Source: DATJJW01 sp035491935 | GTDB lineage: Bacteria; Pseudomonadota; Alphaproteobacteria; ATCC43930; CGMCC-115725 | Reading direction: 5' to 3' | DNA: 20,774 nucleotides | Assembly: GCA_035491935.1 (NCBI GenBank) | Contig: DATJJW010000264.1 | Coordinates: 1-20,774 of the forward strand | Shown here: one piece after another, positions 1 to 7,923 of the stretch | Layout: every line of letters starts with the position of its first letter | How positions within the stretch are numbered: the first letter of the stretch is position 1 | Made by a program: the position numbers and the translations under genes | The notes under the pieces: model-generated | The model's input: the letters and a program-made list of their open reading frames with translations, nothing else | Told to the model about the DNA's origin: nothing | Databases searched by the model: none

Positions 1-1
1 G

Positions 2-3000
2 CCGATCCATGGCCGGATCCAAACCGTGCTGCATCTCGCCGGCCTAATGGAATCGCCCGAGGTCACGGCGGATATTGCCGGCTGGGGGCTGGGTGCGGAA
101 GGCTATGGCCTCGACCATACGGCGCTGCACCTGACCGCCGCGCGCCAGATCAAGGACGGGCGCATCCATCTGACGCTCGGCGGCGGCGCGCAAGGTGTCA
201 TGCAGAACGGCGTGGCCCTGCCGGCCAAGCTGGGCGGCAATATCAGCATCGCCGTCGATGCCGTCACGGATCCGGGGCTCACGCGCCTTACCCTCAACAC
301 CGCCAATGTCGCGAGCGATGGGCTGGCGATCGATGCCAAGGGCGGCATGGCGCGCGAACCCGGCATGTCGCCGGCATTCCAGGGCCATGCGACGGTCTCC
401 GTCGCCGATCTCTCGCTATTCCGCGATATTGCCGGCATGCCGCTCGGCGGCAAGGCCGATCTGGTGCTCGATGCCAACGCAGCCAAGGGTACGGGCGGCA
501 CGGACCTGACCGTTTCCGGCACGGTCAGCGACCCGAAATCCGGCGTGGCGGCACTCGATGCGCTGTCCGGCAAGACGCTGCATATCGATGCCAAGGCATC
601 CCAAGGTGCCGATGGCCTGCTGGCCTTGTCACAGGCGACGCTGAAGGGCAACGCTTTCGATCTCACGGCCAGCGGAACGCTGGATGCCGCCAAGCGTCTT
701 GCCGCCAAGGCGAAACTCAACCTGCCCAATCTGGCGCCGCTCGGTCGTGCTCTCGGCAATCCCATGGGTGGCAGCGCCACCCTCGACCTGACCGCATCGG
801 GAACCGCCACCGACCCCGCCATCAAAGCCGATTTCGCCACCAAGGCGTTGCGCAGCGGCACGATGCGTTTCACCCAGGCCAAGGCAACCGCCAATGTGCC
901 GCGGCTGGGTGCCGGGCGCGGCAGCATCGTGCTGACCGTCGCCTCGCGCAAGGTCAATGGCCGGCTGACCGCCGACATCGCGCGTGAGCGCGCCAACCGC
1001 ATCACCATCGGCAATATCGCTCTGGTCGGCACCGGCAGCCGAGCCAATGGCACGCTTACCATCGATCTCACCCGGAAGTTGGCCACCGGCAGCCTGCATG
1101 GCGATATCCAGGATATCGGCCCGTGGGCGGGCCTTGCCGGCATCGGGGCGACTGGCCGGGCCTTTGCCGATCTGACCCTGGTCGAACGTCATGGCCAGGG
1201 CATCGACCTCAACGCCGGGCTCACCAGCCTGGCGCTCGCCGGCGCTGCGCGCACCACCTTGGACCGGCTCAGCCTGCATGCGCATCTGGGTAATCTGCTG
1301 GCAGTCCCGGAAGGCAATGCCGAGCTCGACCTCACCAATCTCCATAGCGGGGAAGCCACCATTGCCCAGGCCAATTTCCGGGCTCAGTCGGGCGCCAAGG
1401 GTAGCTTCGACTTCAATGCCGGGGCCACCGGCCGTTGGCACAACCCGCTGAATTTGAGCCTTGCCGGCACGACGATGCAGCAGAAGGGCGGCGTCACGGT
1501 GCGCGTCAGCCGCTTCCAGGCGGCGTTAGGCCAAGTGCCGTTCCGCTTGCAGCAGACGCTGGTGCTGAGTTTCGGCGGCGGCGCCACCAAGCTCCAGGAT
1601 CTGAACCTCGCCCTCGGCCGCGGCAGCCTCACGGGCTCCTTTGCGCGGACGGCGCGGACGCTGAACGTCGACCTCACCGGGCGGGACATTCCGATCGGCG
1701 GGATCGCCACCCAGGCGGGGCAGCCGGGCATCGGCGGTACGCTGAAGCTCGACCTGCATGTCGCGGGGCCTTACCAGGGCCTGGCCGGCCAGTTCTCGGT
1801 CGCCGTGCCCGACCTGCGTCTCGCCGCCGCCGATCATCCGGAGCTGCCGCCGCTCAACCTCACCGCCAACGCCAATCTCAGTGGCGGCATGGTGACGCTG
1901 CAGGGCCAGGTAACGACCCTGAAGCAGGAGACGGTGCGCTTCCATAGCAGCCTGCCGGTTGTCATTGCCAAGGACGGCAGCGACGTCCGCATCGCGCGCG
2001 GCACGACACTGAACGGCGCCATTAACGGCTCGGGCGAGCTGGCCGACATGGCGTCGATCCTGCCGCTGGGCGAGGACCGCCTGTCCGGCAAGTTCCTGAT
2101 CGACCTCAACATCGCCGGCACCTTCGAGCAGCCGCAGGCGAGCTGTTCGGTCAAGATCAATGGCGGCAGCTATGACAGCATGGCGAGCGGCATGACCCTG
2201 CGGCATCTGGTGCTCGACCTCGAAGGCAATCAGACCGCGTTGGAGATCCACCAGCTGACCGCCGATGACGGCGGCAGCGGCAAGCTGACCGGCAGCGGGC
2301 GGATCCGGCTGGACACCCAGGGGCCGCCGGCCATGGATCTGGCCGTGAACATGGATCATTTCACCGCGACGCGGCTGGACGAGGCGACCATCGTCACCAG
2401 CGGCAAGACGACGGTGAGCGGCACCACGCTGGCGCCCAAGATCGCCGGCGCCATCACCATCAACAAGGCCGACATCAACATCCCCGACAAGCTGCCGCCC
2501 AATGTCCCGACGCTGCAGGTGATCCGGATCAATTCCAAGCTGCCGCGCACCAGGCCGCCGCCGCCGCCCTTAGTGCCGCCGGTGGTGATGACCTTTGCCG
2601 AGACGCTGACATCGACCGGCCAGGTCTTCGTGCGCGGCCGCGGCCTCAACAGCGAATGGCGCAGCGACATACGCGTTTCGGGCACCAGCGTCGCACCGGT
2701 CGTCGAGGGCACGATCACCGCGGTGCATGGCAGTTTCTCGGTGTTGGGTAAGGATTTCAACGTGCAGAGCGGCACGGTTCGTTTCACCGGCAGTGCCACC
2801 GACCCGTCGCTGGACCTGACCGCCCAGCGCGTCGCCAGCGATACCACGGTGACGGTCAACGTCACCGGCACGGTCAACAAGCCGAAGCTGACCATGACCT
2901 CGTCGCCGCCATTGCCGCAGGACGAGATTCTGGCACGGGTGCTGTTCGGCGAGGGCGTATCGCAGATGAGCCCGGTGCAGGCGCTGCAGCTGGCCCAGGC

Positions 3001-3310
3001 CGTGGCCTCGTTGAGCGGGCAGGGGCCGGATGTCCTGGGTTCCCTGCGCAACGCCACCGGCCTCGATCAGCTGGGCGTGACCAGCGGCAATCCCGGCAGT
3101 TCATCATCCGGCTCGATGACCGGGACGGCGGTGACGGGCGGCAAATACATAGCGCCGGGCGTGTTCCTGGGCGCCGACAAGGGCATCGGGCCGGGCACGA
3201 CGCGCGGGCGGCTCGAGATCGAGGTCACGCCGCATGTCACGCTGAACGCGGCGGTGGGCGCGGCCTCGACCTCAAGCAACCTCGGTGTCGAATACCACCT
3301 TGACTACTAG
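2..3310 (+). CDS. tamB: Translocation/assembly module protein TamB, 5'-truncated
   Basis: This is the inner-membrane-anchored, periplasm-spanning TamB (DUF490/AsmA-like superfamily), which with the outer-membrane partner TamA, or as a lipid-transfer protein, serves outer-membrane biogenesis. The reading frame is open to the left edge without a stop, so the GTG at 26 is probably internal and the true start and N-terminal anchor lie outside. About 1100 residues are visible. They consist of long repetitive beta-rich stretches full of Gly/Asp/Leu/Thr (patterns like GxLxLDLxxxG), typical of the family's beta-taco fold. A proline-rich spacer (TRPPPPPLVPP) sits near residue 855. The conserved C-terminal DUF490 region follows, with PPLPQDEILARVLFGEGVS and a final strand ending GVEYHLDY. 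A tamA gene would be expected just upstream, outside the window. The stop codon overlaps that of the converging membrane-protein gene by 4 bases. The family call is secure; TamB full length is usually 1200-1500 residues. Confidence 0.93.
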   Translation, partial: PIHGRIQTVLHLAGLMESPEVTADIAGWGLGAEGYGLDHTALHLTAARQIKDGRIHLTLGGGAQGVMQNGVALPAKLGGNISIAVDAVTDPGLTRLTLNTANVASDGLAIDAKGGMAREPGMSPAFQGHATVSVADLSLFRDIAGMPLGGKADLVLDANAAKGTGGTDLTVSGTVSDPKSGVAALDALSGKTLHIDAKASQGADGLLALSQATLKGNAFDLTASGTLDAAKRLAAKAKLNLPNLAPLGRALGNPMGGSATLDLTASGTATDPAIKADFATKALRSGTMRFTQAKATANVPRLGAGRGSIVLTVASRKVNGRLTADIARERANRITIGNIALVGTGSRANGTLTIDLTRKLATGSLHGDIQDIGPWAGLAGIGATGRAFADLTLVERHGQGIDLNAGLTSLALAGAARTTLDRLSLHAHLGNLLAVPEGNAELDLTNLHSGEATIAQANFRAQSGAKGSFDFNAGATGRWHNPLNLSLAGTTMQQKGGVTVRVSRFQAALGQVPFRLQQTLVLSFGGGATKLQDLNLALGRGSLTGSFARTARTLNVDLTGRDIPIGGIATQAGQPGIGGTLKLDLHVAGPYQGLAGQFSVAVPDLRLAAADHPELPPLNLTANANLSGGMVTLQGQVTTLKQETVRFHSSLPVVIAKDGSDVRIARGTTLNGAINGSGELADMASILPLGEDRLSGKFLIDLNIAGTFEQPQASCSVKINGGSYDSMASGMTLRHLVLDLEGNQTALEIHQLTADDGGSGKLTGSGRIRLDTQGPPAMDLAVNMDHFTATRLDEATIVTSGKTTVSGTTLAPKIAGAITINKADINIPDKLPPNVPTLQVIRINSKLPRTRPPPPPLVPPVVMTFAETLTSTGQVFVRGRGLNSEWRSDIRVSGTSVAPVVEGTITAVHGSFSVLGKDFNVQSGTVRFTGSATDPSLDLTAQRVASDTTVTVNVTGTVNKPKLTMTSSPPLPQDEILARVLFGEGVSQMSPVQALQLAQAVASLSGQGPDVLGSLRNATGLDQLGVTSGNPGSSSSGSMTGTAVTGGKYIAPGVFLGADKGIGPGTTRGRLEIEVTPHVTLNAAVGAASTSSNLGVEYHLDY

Positions 3311-3564
3311 CTGGTCCGTCGGCGGAACAATGCGTGGTAGATCACCAGCACGATGATCGCGCCGATGATGGCGACGAACATGCTGTAGAGATTGAAGCCG
3401 GTGATACCCGTGCCGCCGAGATGCGTGAACAGGAAGCCACCGACCAGCGCGCCGACGATGCCCAGCACGATATCGCCGATGAAGCCTTCGCCCTCGCGGT
3501 TGACGATCTTGCTGCCGATGAAGCCGGCAATCAGGCCCAAGATGATCCATCCCAGAATGGACAT
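3307..3564 (-). CDS. GlsB/YeaQ/YmgE-family small stress membrane protein
   Basis: An 85-residue, almost entirely hydrophobic protein of the transglycosylase-associated family (YeaQ/YmgE/GlsB, PF04226-type). The sequence shows three membrane segments: ILGWIILGLIAGFIGSKIV at the N terminus, GFIGDIVLGIVGALVGGFLF in the middle, and MFVAIIGAIIVLVIYHALF before the basic tail FRRRTS. The glycine-zipper-like spacing and the GxGFIGDIVLGIVGA block are family hallmarks. Members are often induced by general or envelope stress; no catalytic residues are evident and the molecular function is not established. The ATG at 3564 is preceded by GGAGGA about 7 bases upstream, which fixes the start. Length equals the usual 80-90 residues. 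Its stop shares a CTAG with the end of tamB. A CsbD-like stress gene lies upstream on the same strand, 175 bases away. Confidence 0.85.
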   Translation of the reverse strand: MSILGWIILGLIAGFIGSKIVNREGEGFIGDIVLGIVGALVGGFLFTHLGGTGITGFNLYSMFVAIIGAIIVLVIYHALFRRRTS

Positions 3565-3704
3565 GTGCCGATCCTCCAGAAGAAGGCAGGCGGGCCACCG
3601 CTAAGGATGGCTCGCCCGGCGCATTCTTTGGTTTCGTTCGGCTTCCGGAACCCGATCCATCCGAACGGATCGAACTCCGAGCCTGTGAACTAGATCAAGA
3701 TCCA

Positions 3705-3731
3705 GACTTCCGGCCGGGTCGACCCGAAGTC
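3705..3731 (-). terminator. Possible hairpin after the CsbD-like gene
   Basis: Read on the minus strand, just after the csbD-like stop, GACTTC and GAAGTC (6-bp arms) enclose a self-complementary core CGGGTCGACCCG (3715-3726, a perfect 12-bp palindrome overlapping one arm). It can fold into a GC-rich hairpin with an asymmetric bulge. There is no following T tract, so it would be a weak or Rho-assisted terminator, or simply an mRNA 3' stabiliser. Confidence 0.3.
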
Positions 3732-3739
3732 ATCTTGGT

Positions 3740-3922
3740 CTAGTGTTTCACCTTGTCCCGGATGGAATCCTTGGCGCCGCCGACGGCGTTTTGGATCTTG
3801 CCGCCGGCCTTCTCGGCCTTGCCTTCGGCCTGCATCTTCTTGTCGCCGGTGATCTTGCCGGCGGCATCCTTGATCGAGCCCTTCATCTGCTTGGCCGAAC
3901 CTTGGATCCGATCCTTGTCCAT
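3740..3922 (-). CDS. CsbD-like small stress-response protein
   Basis: A 60-residue hydrophilic protein of the CsbD family, named after a general-stress gene of Bacillus; homologues in proteobacteria are abundant stress-induced cytosolic proteins of unknown mechanism. The start MDKDRIQGSAKQMKGSIKDA, the repeated KxxGKxxxAxGKI pattern and the high content of Lys, Gly, Ala and Asp match the family closely. The frame remains open far upstream, but the internal ATG at 3922 is preceded by a near-perfect AGGAGG with about 6 bases of spacing, and only the part after it resembles CsbD. That start gives the family's usual length of about 60-70 residues. It lies downstream of the strong terminator that ends the sulfonate-type ABC operon, so it is probably transcribed separately. 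With the GlsB-like gene it forms a small stress-gene cluster. Confidence 0.85.
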   Translation of the reverse strand: MDKDRIQGSAKQMKGSIKDAAGKITGDKKMQAEGKAEKAGGKIQNAVGGAKDSIRDKVKH

Positions 3923-4018
3923 GATGTCCTCCTGCGTTGCATTCCCACCGGCTGACTGCCGGCATACTGGAATCCAACAGTCCCCAAACGGGAAGGGTTG
4001 CATCACCGGCCCCGCGTA

Positions 4019-4055
4019 GCAAATAACCGGCGATGCGGCATCGCCGGTTATTTGC
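4019..4055 (-). terminator. Strong hairpin terminator of the ABC/lyase operon
   Basis: A perfect 17-bp inverted repeat (4019-4035 against 4039-4055) with a 3-base loop. The GC-rich core CCGGCGATG / CATCGCCGG is flanked by AAATAA and TTATTT, the layout of an intrinsic, potentially bidirectional terminator. On the minus strand the upstream arm contains the last codons and the TAA stop (4048-4050) of the binding-protein gene, so the stop codon itself is inside the stem. This marks the end of the operon that begins at 7818. Confidence 0.85.
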
Positions 4056-5112
4056 AATTGCCGTCGACGACATATTTCGCAAAGCGCGGATCGATATAGG
4101 CGGCGATCGTCTTCAAATCCGGGGGATTGGCAATCGTGCCCTGCGTCTTCATCCACTGCCCGGTCTGGTACAGCACCTTGGCGACGATGCCGCTCGACGG
4201 GTCGGCGACGGTGCCCATGCCGTTCGGCCCCATCTGGTCGGCGATCGGCCAATACGGCCACTCCTTGCCCAGCTTCACGACATCATCGGAGTCTGGCTTG
4301 CCGCCGCTATAGGCACCCGCCTTGTTCAGGATGGCGACGGCATCCTTGCCCTTGGTCATCTCCCCGGCCGTGTACATGGCGCAGACATAGGCCTGCACGA
4401 TTTTCGGGTACTTCTTCACGATATCGGCATTGGCGGCGATGACGTTGACGCCCGGATAGTTCTCCTTGGCCATGCCGGCGCTGGTCGCGACGACCTGGCC
4501 GCCGGACGCGGCCATCTGATGCGGCCAGGGCTCGCTGACCCAGCCGCCGGATATGGCATTGCTCTTATAGGCCGCCAGCATCGCCGCCGGCGTCATGTTC
4601 ACCAGCTTGACCTTGCCGTCCAGGTTGCGGTTCTTGAGCCAACCATAGAAGGAGAAGGCCTCGGACGAGCCTATCTGCTCGGCCAGCGTCTTGCCGGCGA
4701 GGCCGTCCGGAATCTTTATGCCGTCCTTCACCGCCAGGCCGGCGAAGTCGTAATACTGCGCCCAGATGATCTTCATGTTGATCTTCTTGGCGATCGCCGT
4801 CAGCACCGGCGGGTTGCCGACGCCGCCGACGAAATCGTAGGAGCCGCCCTTCATCGCCGCCAGCGCTGCCGGCCCGCTCTCGATGGCCGAGAAGCTGAGC
4901 TGGGCCGGGATCTTCCTTTGCAGATCCGGCTGCGTCGCCAGGATGGTTTCGGGCGAGGGGGTCACCTGCTGCCAATACGTGACCACCAGCTTGGGCTGGT
5001 CGGCGGCCTGTGCCGTCTGGGCGCCTACCAGCGCGAAGATCGAAGCCGCACCAACCCGGCCGGCGAGGCGGAGGGCGGTGAACCGTTGCGCAAAAGCATA
5101 TCCAGTCTTCAT
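4048..5112 (-). CDS. TauA/SsuA-like ABC transporter periplasmic substrate-binding protein
   Basis: Periplasmic receptor of a nitrate/sulfonate/taurine-type importer (NMT1/TauA-like fold). I chose the ATG at 5112 because GAGGTGATG lies just upstream and the protein then begins with a good Sec signal peptide: MKTGYAFAQR, a hydrophobic run AASIFALVGA, and cleavage after AQA near residue 36. An in-frame ATG at 5142 would add ten residues before the signal. The mature part shows the family pattern: IESGPAALAAMKGGSYDFVGGVGNPPV in the first lobe, where the ligand hinge lies, then GLAGKTLAEQIGSSEAFSFYGWL and SNAISGGWVSEPWP. Length (354 residues) is normal. It is the last gene of the operon with the ATPase and permease, 59 bases after the permease. 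The substrate cannot be read from sequence; the neighbouring lyase suggests a sulfonated amino acid such as cysteate rather than taurine. Confidence 0.87.
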   Translation of the reverse strand: MKTGYAFAQRFTALRLAGRVGAASIFALVGAQTAQAADQPKLVVTYWQQVTPSPETILATQPDLQRKIPAQLSFSAIESGPAALAAMKGGSYDFVGGVGNPPVLTAIAKKINMKIIWAQYYDFAGLAVKDGIKIPDGLAGKTLAEQIGSSEAFSFYGWLKNRNLDGKVKLVNMTPAAMLAAYKSNAISGGWVSEPWPHQMAASGGQVVATSAGMAKENYPGVNVIAANADIVKKYPKIVQAYVCAMYTAGEMTKGKDAVAILNKAGAYSGGKPDSDDVVKLGKEWPYWPIADQMGPNGMGTVADPSSGIVAKVLYQTGQWMKTQGTIANPPDLKTIAAYIDPRFAKYVVDGNCK

Positions 5113-5171
5113 CACATCACCTCGTGTCAGGGGTTGGAACAACTGAGCCGGTTGCAGCGGGTGTCAGAACG

Positions 5172-6008
5172 TCATGCCGTGGGGTCCAAACGGTGGAGGA
5201 TCAAGCGGAGCGCGCGGTCCATGAGCAGACCGATCAGCCCGATGAGGATGATCGCGGCGAAGACCAGCGAGGTATCGAGATAATTGCCGGCCTGCAGGAT
5301 CACGTAGCCGATGCCATGGGTCGCCGCGATCATTTCGGCGGCGACGATGCTGGTCCAGGAGACGCCGACGGCGACCCGCATGCCGGTGACGATCGGGATG
5401 AGGGCGGCCCGGATGCGGACGTGGATCATCGCATAACGCTTGGAGGCACCGAGCGACGCAGCCGCATCCATCAATTGTTTCGGCACGCCGTCGAGGCCGG
5501 CCAATGTCGCGATGATCATGATCGGCACGACGCCGATGAAGATCAGCAGCACCTTGGGTACCTCGCCGATGCCGAACCACACGACCAGCAGCGGGATGAA
5601 GGCCAGCGGCGGCAGGGGCCGCATCAGCTCGATGATCGGATCGATGGCGTAGCGCAGCCAGCGTATCGCCGACATGGCCGCCCCCAGCGCGATGCCGACG
5701 ATGCTGCCGGCGATGAAGCCGATGGTGATGCGCACCAGGCTGTAGACCGTGTGGCCGATCAACGTCGAGCTTTGCGCGGGGTAGGGGATGGTGAAATGCT
5801 GCCAGCAATCGGTGACGACTTCGCTGGGCGGCGGCAGGATCGTATCATCGTCGACGATGAACCGGGCCGCCAGTTCCCACAGGATCAGAAGCAGGATCAT
5901 CGCGGCAAGGCCGATGACGGCTTTCTGCCGGCGGACCCAGAAGCTCTCGCGGGCGGCGACGTCCTGCCAATCGGCTTGGGCGAGCGTGGTGGGAGGCATC
6001 TCAGGCAT
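5172..6008 (-). CDS. TauC/SsuC-like ABC transporter permease
   Basis: Inner-membrane channel subunit of the importer (BPD_transp_1 family, nitrate/sulfonate/bicarbonate subgroup), 278 residues. After a short cytosolic N terminus the first membrane segment is AVIGLAAMILLLILWELAA, followed by the typical periplasmic motif DDTILPPPSEV. The EAA loop that docks on the ATPase is visible as DAAASLGASKRYAMIHVRIR with ALIPIVTGMRVAVGVSW after it. Helices near the C terminus (SLVFAAIILIGLIGLLMDRAL) complete the usual six. The start ATG at 6008 lies inside the end of the ATPase gene: ATGCCTGA holds both this start and the ATPase stop, an 8-base overlap implying translational coupling. I see no truncation. 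Family certain; substrate inferred only from context. Confidence 0.9.
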   Translation of the reverse strand: MPEMPPTTLAQADWQDVAARESFWVRRQKAVIGLAAMILLLILWELAARFIVDDDTILPPPSEVVTDCWQHFTIPYPAQSSTLIGHTVYSLVRITIGFIAGSIVGIALGAAMSAIRWLRYAIDPIIELMRPLPPLAFIPLLVVWFGIGEVPKVLLIFIGVVPIMIIATLAGLDGVPKQLMDAAASLGASKRYAMIHVRIRAALIPIVTGMRVAVGVSWTSIVAAEMIAATHGIGYVILQAGNYLDTSLVFAAIILIGLIGLLMDRALRLILHRLDPTA

Positions 6009-6792
6009 GATCGAGCACCTGTGCCAGATGCCCCCGGACCTGGCGCCGGATCGCCACCTGTTCCGGCTCGTCGACCGAACTGGTGGAACGCGGCTGCGGC
6101 AGGTCGATATCGATCGAGGCCGCGATGCGCCCCGGACGCGGCGACATCACCACCACCTTATCGGCCAGCAACACAGCCTCCTCGACGTCATGGGTGACGA
6201 AGACGATGGTCGTGCGATGCGTCGTCCACAAATCGAGCAGGAAACGCTGCATGGTCCCCCGCGTGATGGCGTCGAGCGCGCCGAAGGGCTCGTCCATCAG
6301 CAGCACGCCCGGCCGGTTGATGAGGGCACGGGCAATGGCCAGGCGCTGCTTCATGCCGCCGGACAATTGGTGGGGATAGTGGTCGCGGAACTGTGCCAGC
6401 CCGACGATATCCAGCAATTCGGTACTGGACGCCTCGATGTCGGGCGACAGCTTGCCTTGGGCCCGGGGGCCGAACAGCACATTGTCGTGGACCGTGAGCC
6501 AGGAGAACAAGGTCGGTTCCTGGAAGATCATGCCGCGATCGGCACCGGGCTCGCTGACCGGGGTGCCGTTGACCTCGACCCGGCCCTGATCGGGGCGGGC
6601 GAAGCCGCCGATCAGGCTGAGCAGGGTCGACTTGCCGCAGCCCGACGGCCCGACCAGACAGGTGAAGCTGCCGGGCTCGATGTCGAGCGAGACGTCCAGC
6701 AGCGCCGCCAAGGGCTCGGCGCCCTTGGCTCGCCGGAAATATTTGCTGACGCCCGCGATGCGGATCGCCGATGCGGCTTGCGGCTCCGTCAT
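6001..6792 (-). CDS. TauB/SsuB-like ABC transporter ATP-binding protein
   Basis: Cytosolic ATPase of the same importer, 263 residues. All nucleotide-binding motifs are intact: Walker A GPSGCGKST (residues 48-56), Q-loop glutamine at 91 in IFQEPTLFSWLT, signature LSGGMKQR (143-150), Walker B VLLMDEPFGALD (from 163) and the switch histidine in VTHDVEEA (201). The sequence LFSWLTV(H/L)DNV and the position of the signature are characteristic of the nitrate/taurine/sulfonate class. It starts 9 bases after the stop of the lyase gene and overlaps the permease by 8 bases, so the four genes surely form one transcription unit. There is no fused regulatory domain after the core, only a C-terminal tail of about 30 residues. 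Confidence 0.92.
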   Translation of the reverse strand: MTEPQAASAIRIAGVSKYFRRAKGAEPLAALLDVSLDIEPGSFTCLVGPSGCGKSTLLSLIGGFARPDQGRVEVNGTPVSEPGADRGMIFQEPTLFSWLTVHDNVLFGPRAQGKLSPDIEASSTELLDIVGLAQFRDHYPHQLSGGMKQRLAIARALINRPGVLLMDEPFGALDAITRGTMQRFLLDLWTTHRTTIVFVTHDVEEAVLLADKVVVMSPRPGRIAASIDIDLPQPRSTSSVDEPEQVAIRRQVRGHLAQVLDHA

Positions 6793-6801
6793 CTGGGCGG
6801 C

Positions 6802-7818
6802 CTAGCTGGCGTAGCCCGGCAGACCGAAATCGTCGGGATAGCCGAACAACCCGGCCGAGCCGCCCGTATGCAGGAAGACGACGTCGCTATCGGACTTGAA
6901 GAAGCCCTTGCGGATGAGGTCGACCAGCCCGGACATCGCCTTGCCGGAATAGACCGGGTCGAGCAGCACGCCTTCGGTTTCCGCGACCAGGCGCAGCGCC
7001 TCGACCATGCCGGGGGTCGGCAGGCCGTAGCCGTCGCCGACATAGTCGCAATTCGCGACGACGTCGCTGTCCTTGATGATGTCGCCGAGATCCATGAATT
7101 CCGCGGTGCGCCGGGCGAGGTCGAGGACGAAGCCCTCCTGCTTGGCCTTCGGTACGCGCACGCCGATGCCCAGTATCGGAATGCCGGAGCGGGACGCGAC
7201 CAGCCCGGTGACCAGGCCGGCCTGGGTCCCGGCGCTGCCGGTGCCGTGCACGACATGGGATGGCGCGATGCCCTGCTCGTTCAACTGGCCCAGCAGTTCG
7301 AGCGCGCAATTGACATAGCCCAGCGCTCCTACCGGATTCGAGCCGCCGCCCGGGATGACATAGGGCTTGAGCCCCTTGGCGCGCAGGCTCCCGGCCAGCG
7401 ACTCCATCTCGGCATTCATGTCGGCGCCGCCCGGCCGCTTGGCGATGACCGCGCCATGCAGCCGGTCGAGGAGGACATTGCCGTTCAGCGTGTAGTCCTT
7501 GTCGGCGCGGCCGGTGCGGTCTTCGAGCAGCAGATAGCACTTCATGCCGAATTTGCATGCCGCCGCCGCCGTCTGACGTGCGTGGTTCGATTGGGTGGCG
7601 CCTTGGGTGATCAGCGTGTCCGCGCCCTTGGCCAGTGCGTCGGCGACCAGGAATTCGAGCTTGCGCGTCTTGTTGCCGCCGGTCGACAGCCCCGTGCAAT
7701 CATCACGCTTGATCCACAACCGAGGCCCGCCCAAGCGCTTGCTGAGGTTGGGCATGGGTTCGAGCGGTGTCGGGAAATGACCGAGGCGGACGCGCGGATA
7801 GCGGGCGAGATTCATCAT
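6802..7818 (-). CDS. cuyA: PLP-dependent L-cysteate sulfo-lyase (CuyA) / D-cysteine desulfhydrase (DcyD) family
   Basis: A 338-residue fold-type II PLP enzyme of the ACC deaminase/D-cysteine desulfhydrase family. Such enzymes eliminate the beta-substituent from an amino acid, giving pyruvate, ammonium and either sulfite (from cysteate) or sulfide (from cysteine). The Schiff-base lysine is Lys50 in RDDCTGLSTGGNKTRKLEFL; QGATQSNHARQTAA follows as the phosphate/substrate loop; GTGSAGTQAGL binds PLP phosphate; the C-terminal active-site region reads LLDPVYSGKAMSGLVDLIRKG and HTGGSAGLFGY. From memory, the RDDCTGLSTGGNKTRK and ATQSNHARQTAA versions resemble L-cysteate sulfo-lyase CuyA of marine alphaproteobacteria more than enteric DcyD (RDDVTPIAMGGNK, AIQSNHVRQ). 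The sulfonate-type transporter in the same operon supports CuyA. D-cysteine desulfhydrase or an ACC-deaminase-like activity remain possible. The ATG at 7818 follows GGAGAGGAA and is the first gene of the operon. Confidence 0.72.
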   Translation of the reverse strand: MMNLARYPRVRLGHFPTPLEPMPNLSKRLGGPRLWIKRDDCTGLSTGGNKTRKLEFLVADALAKGADTLITQGATQSNHARQTAAAACKFGMKCYLLLEDRTGRADKDYTLNGNVLLDRLHGAVIAKRPGGADMNAEMESLAGSLRAKGLKPYVIPGGGSNPVGALGYVNCALELLGQLNEQGIAPSHVVHGTGSAGTQAGLVTGLVASRSGIPILGIGVRVPKAKQEGFVLDLARRTAEFMDLGDIIKDSDVVANCDYVGDGYGLPTPGMVEALRLVAETEGVLLDPVYSGKAMSGLVDLIRKGFFKSDSDVVFLHTGGSAGLFGYPDDFGLPGYAS

Positions 7819-7893
7819 AGGCCGATTCCTCTCCAGGACGGTGAGCAGAGGGATGTGCTTGAGGGCCGATGCTATGCTGGTGTTATAGTGGAG

Positions 7894-7923
7894 ATGATAA
7901 TGCTATATCGCCAAAGAATGCAA
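7894..7923 (-). promoter_or_regulatory. Candidate sigma-70 promoter of the lyase/ABC operon
   Basis: On the minus strand TTGCAT (7918-7923) and TATCAT (7894-7899) are separated by 18 bases. The -10 box matches TATAAT at 5 of 6 positions and the -35 box begins TTG. Transcription would start near 7887, about 70 bases before the lyase start. The -35 box is one arm of the palindromic LysR site, a placement expected for a regulated promoter. Predicted by eye only. Confidence 0.4.

Noticed and set aside
103..1441. Several minus-strand open frames opposite tamB
   Set aside because: They mirror the repetitive tamB codons and have no plausible start signals or recognisable domains.
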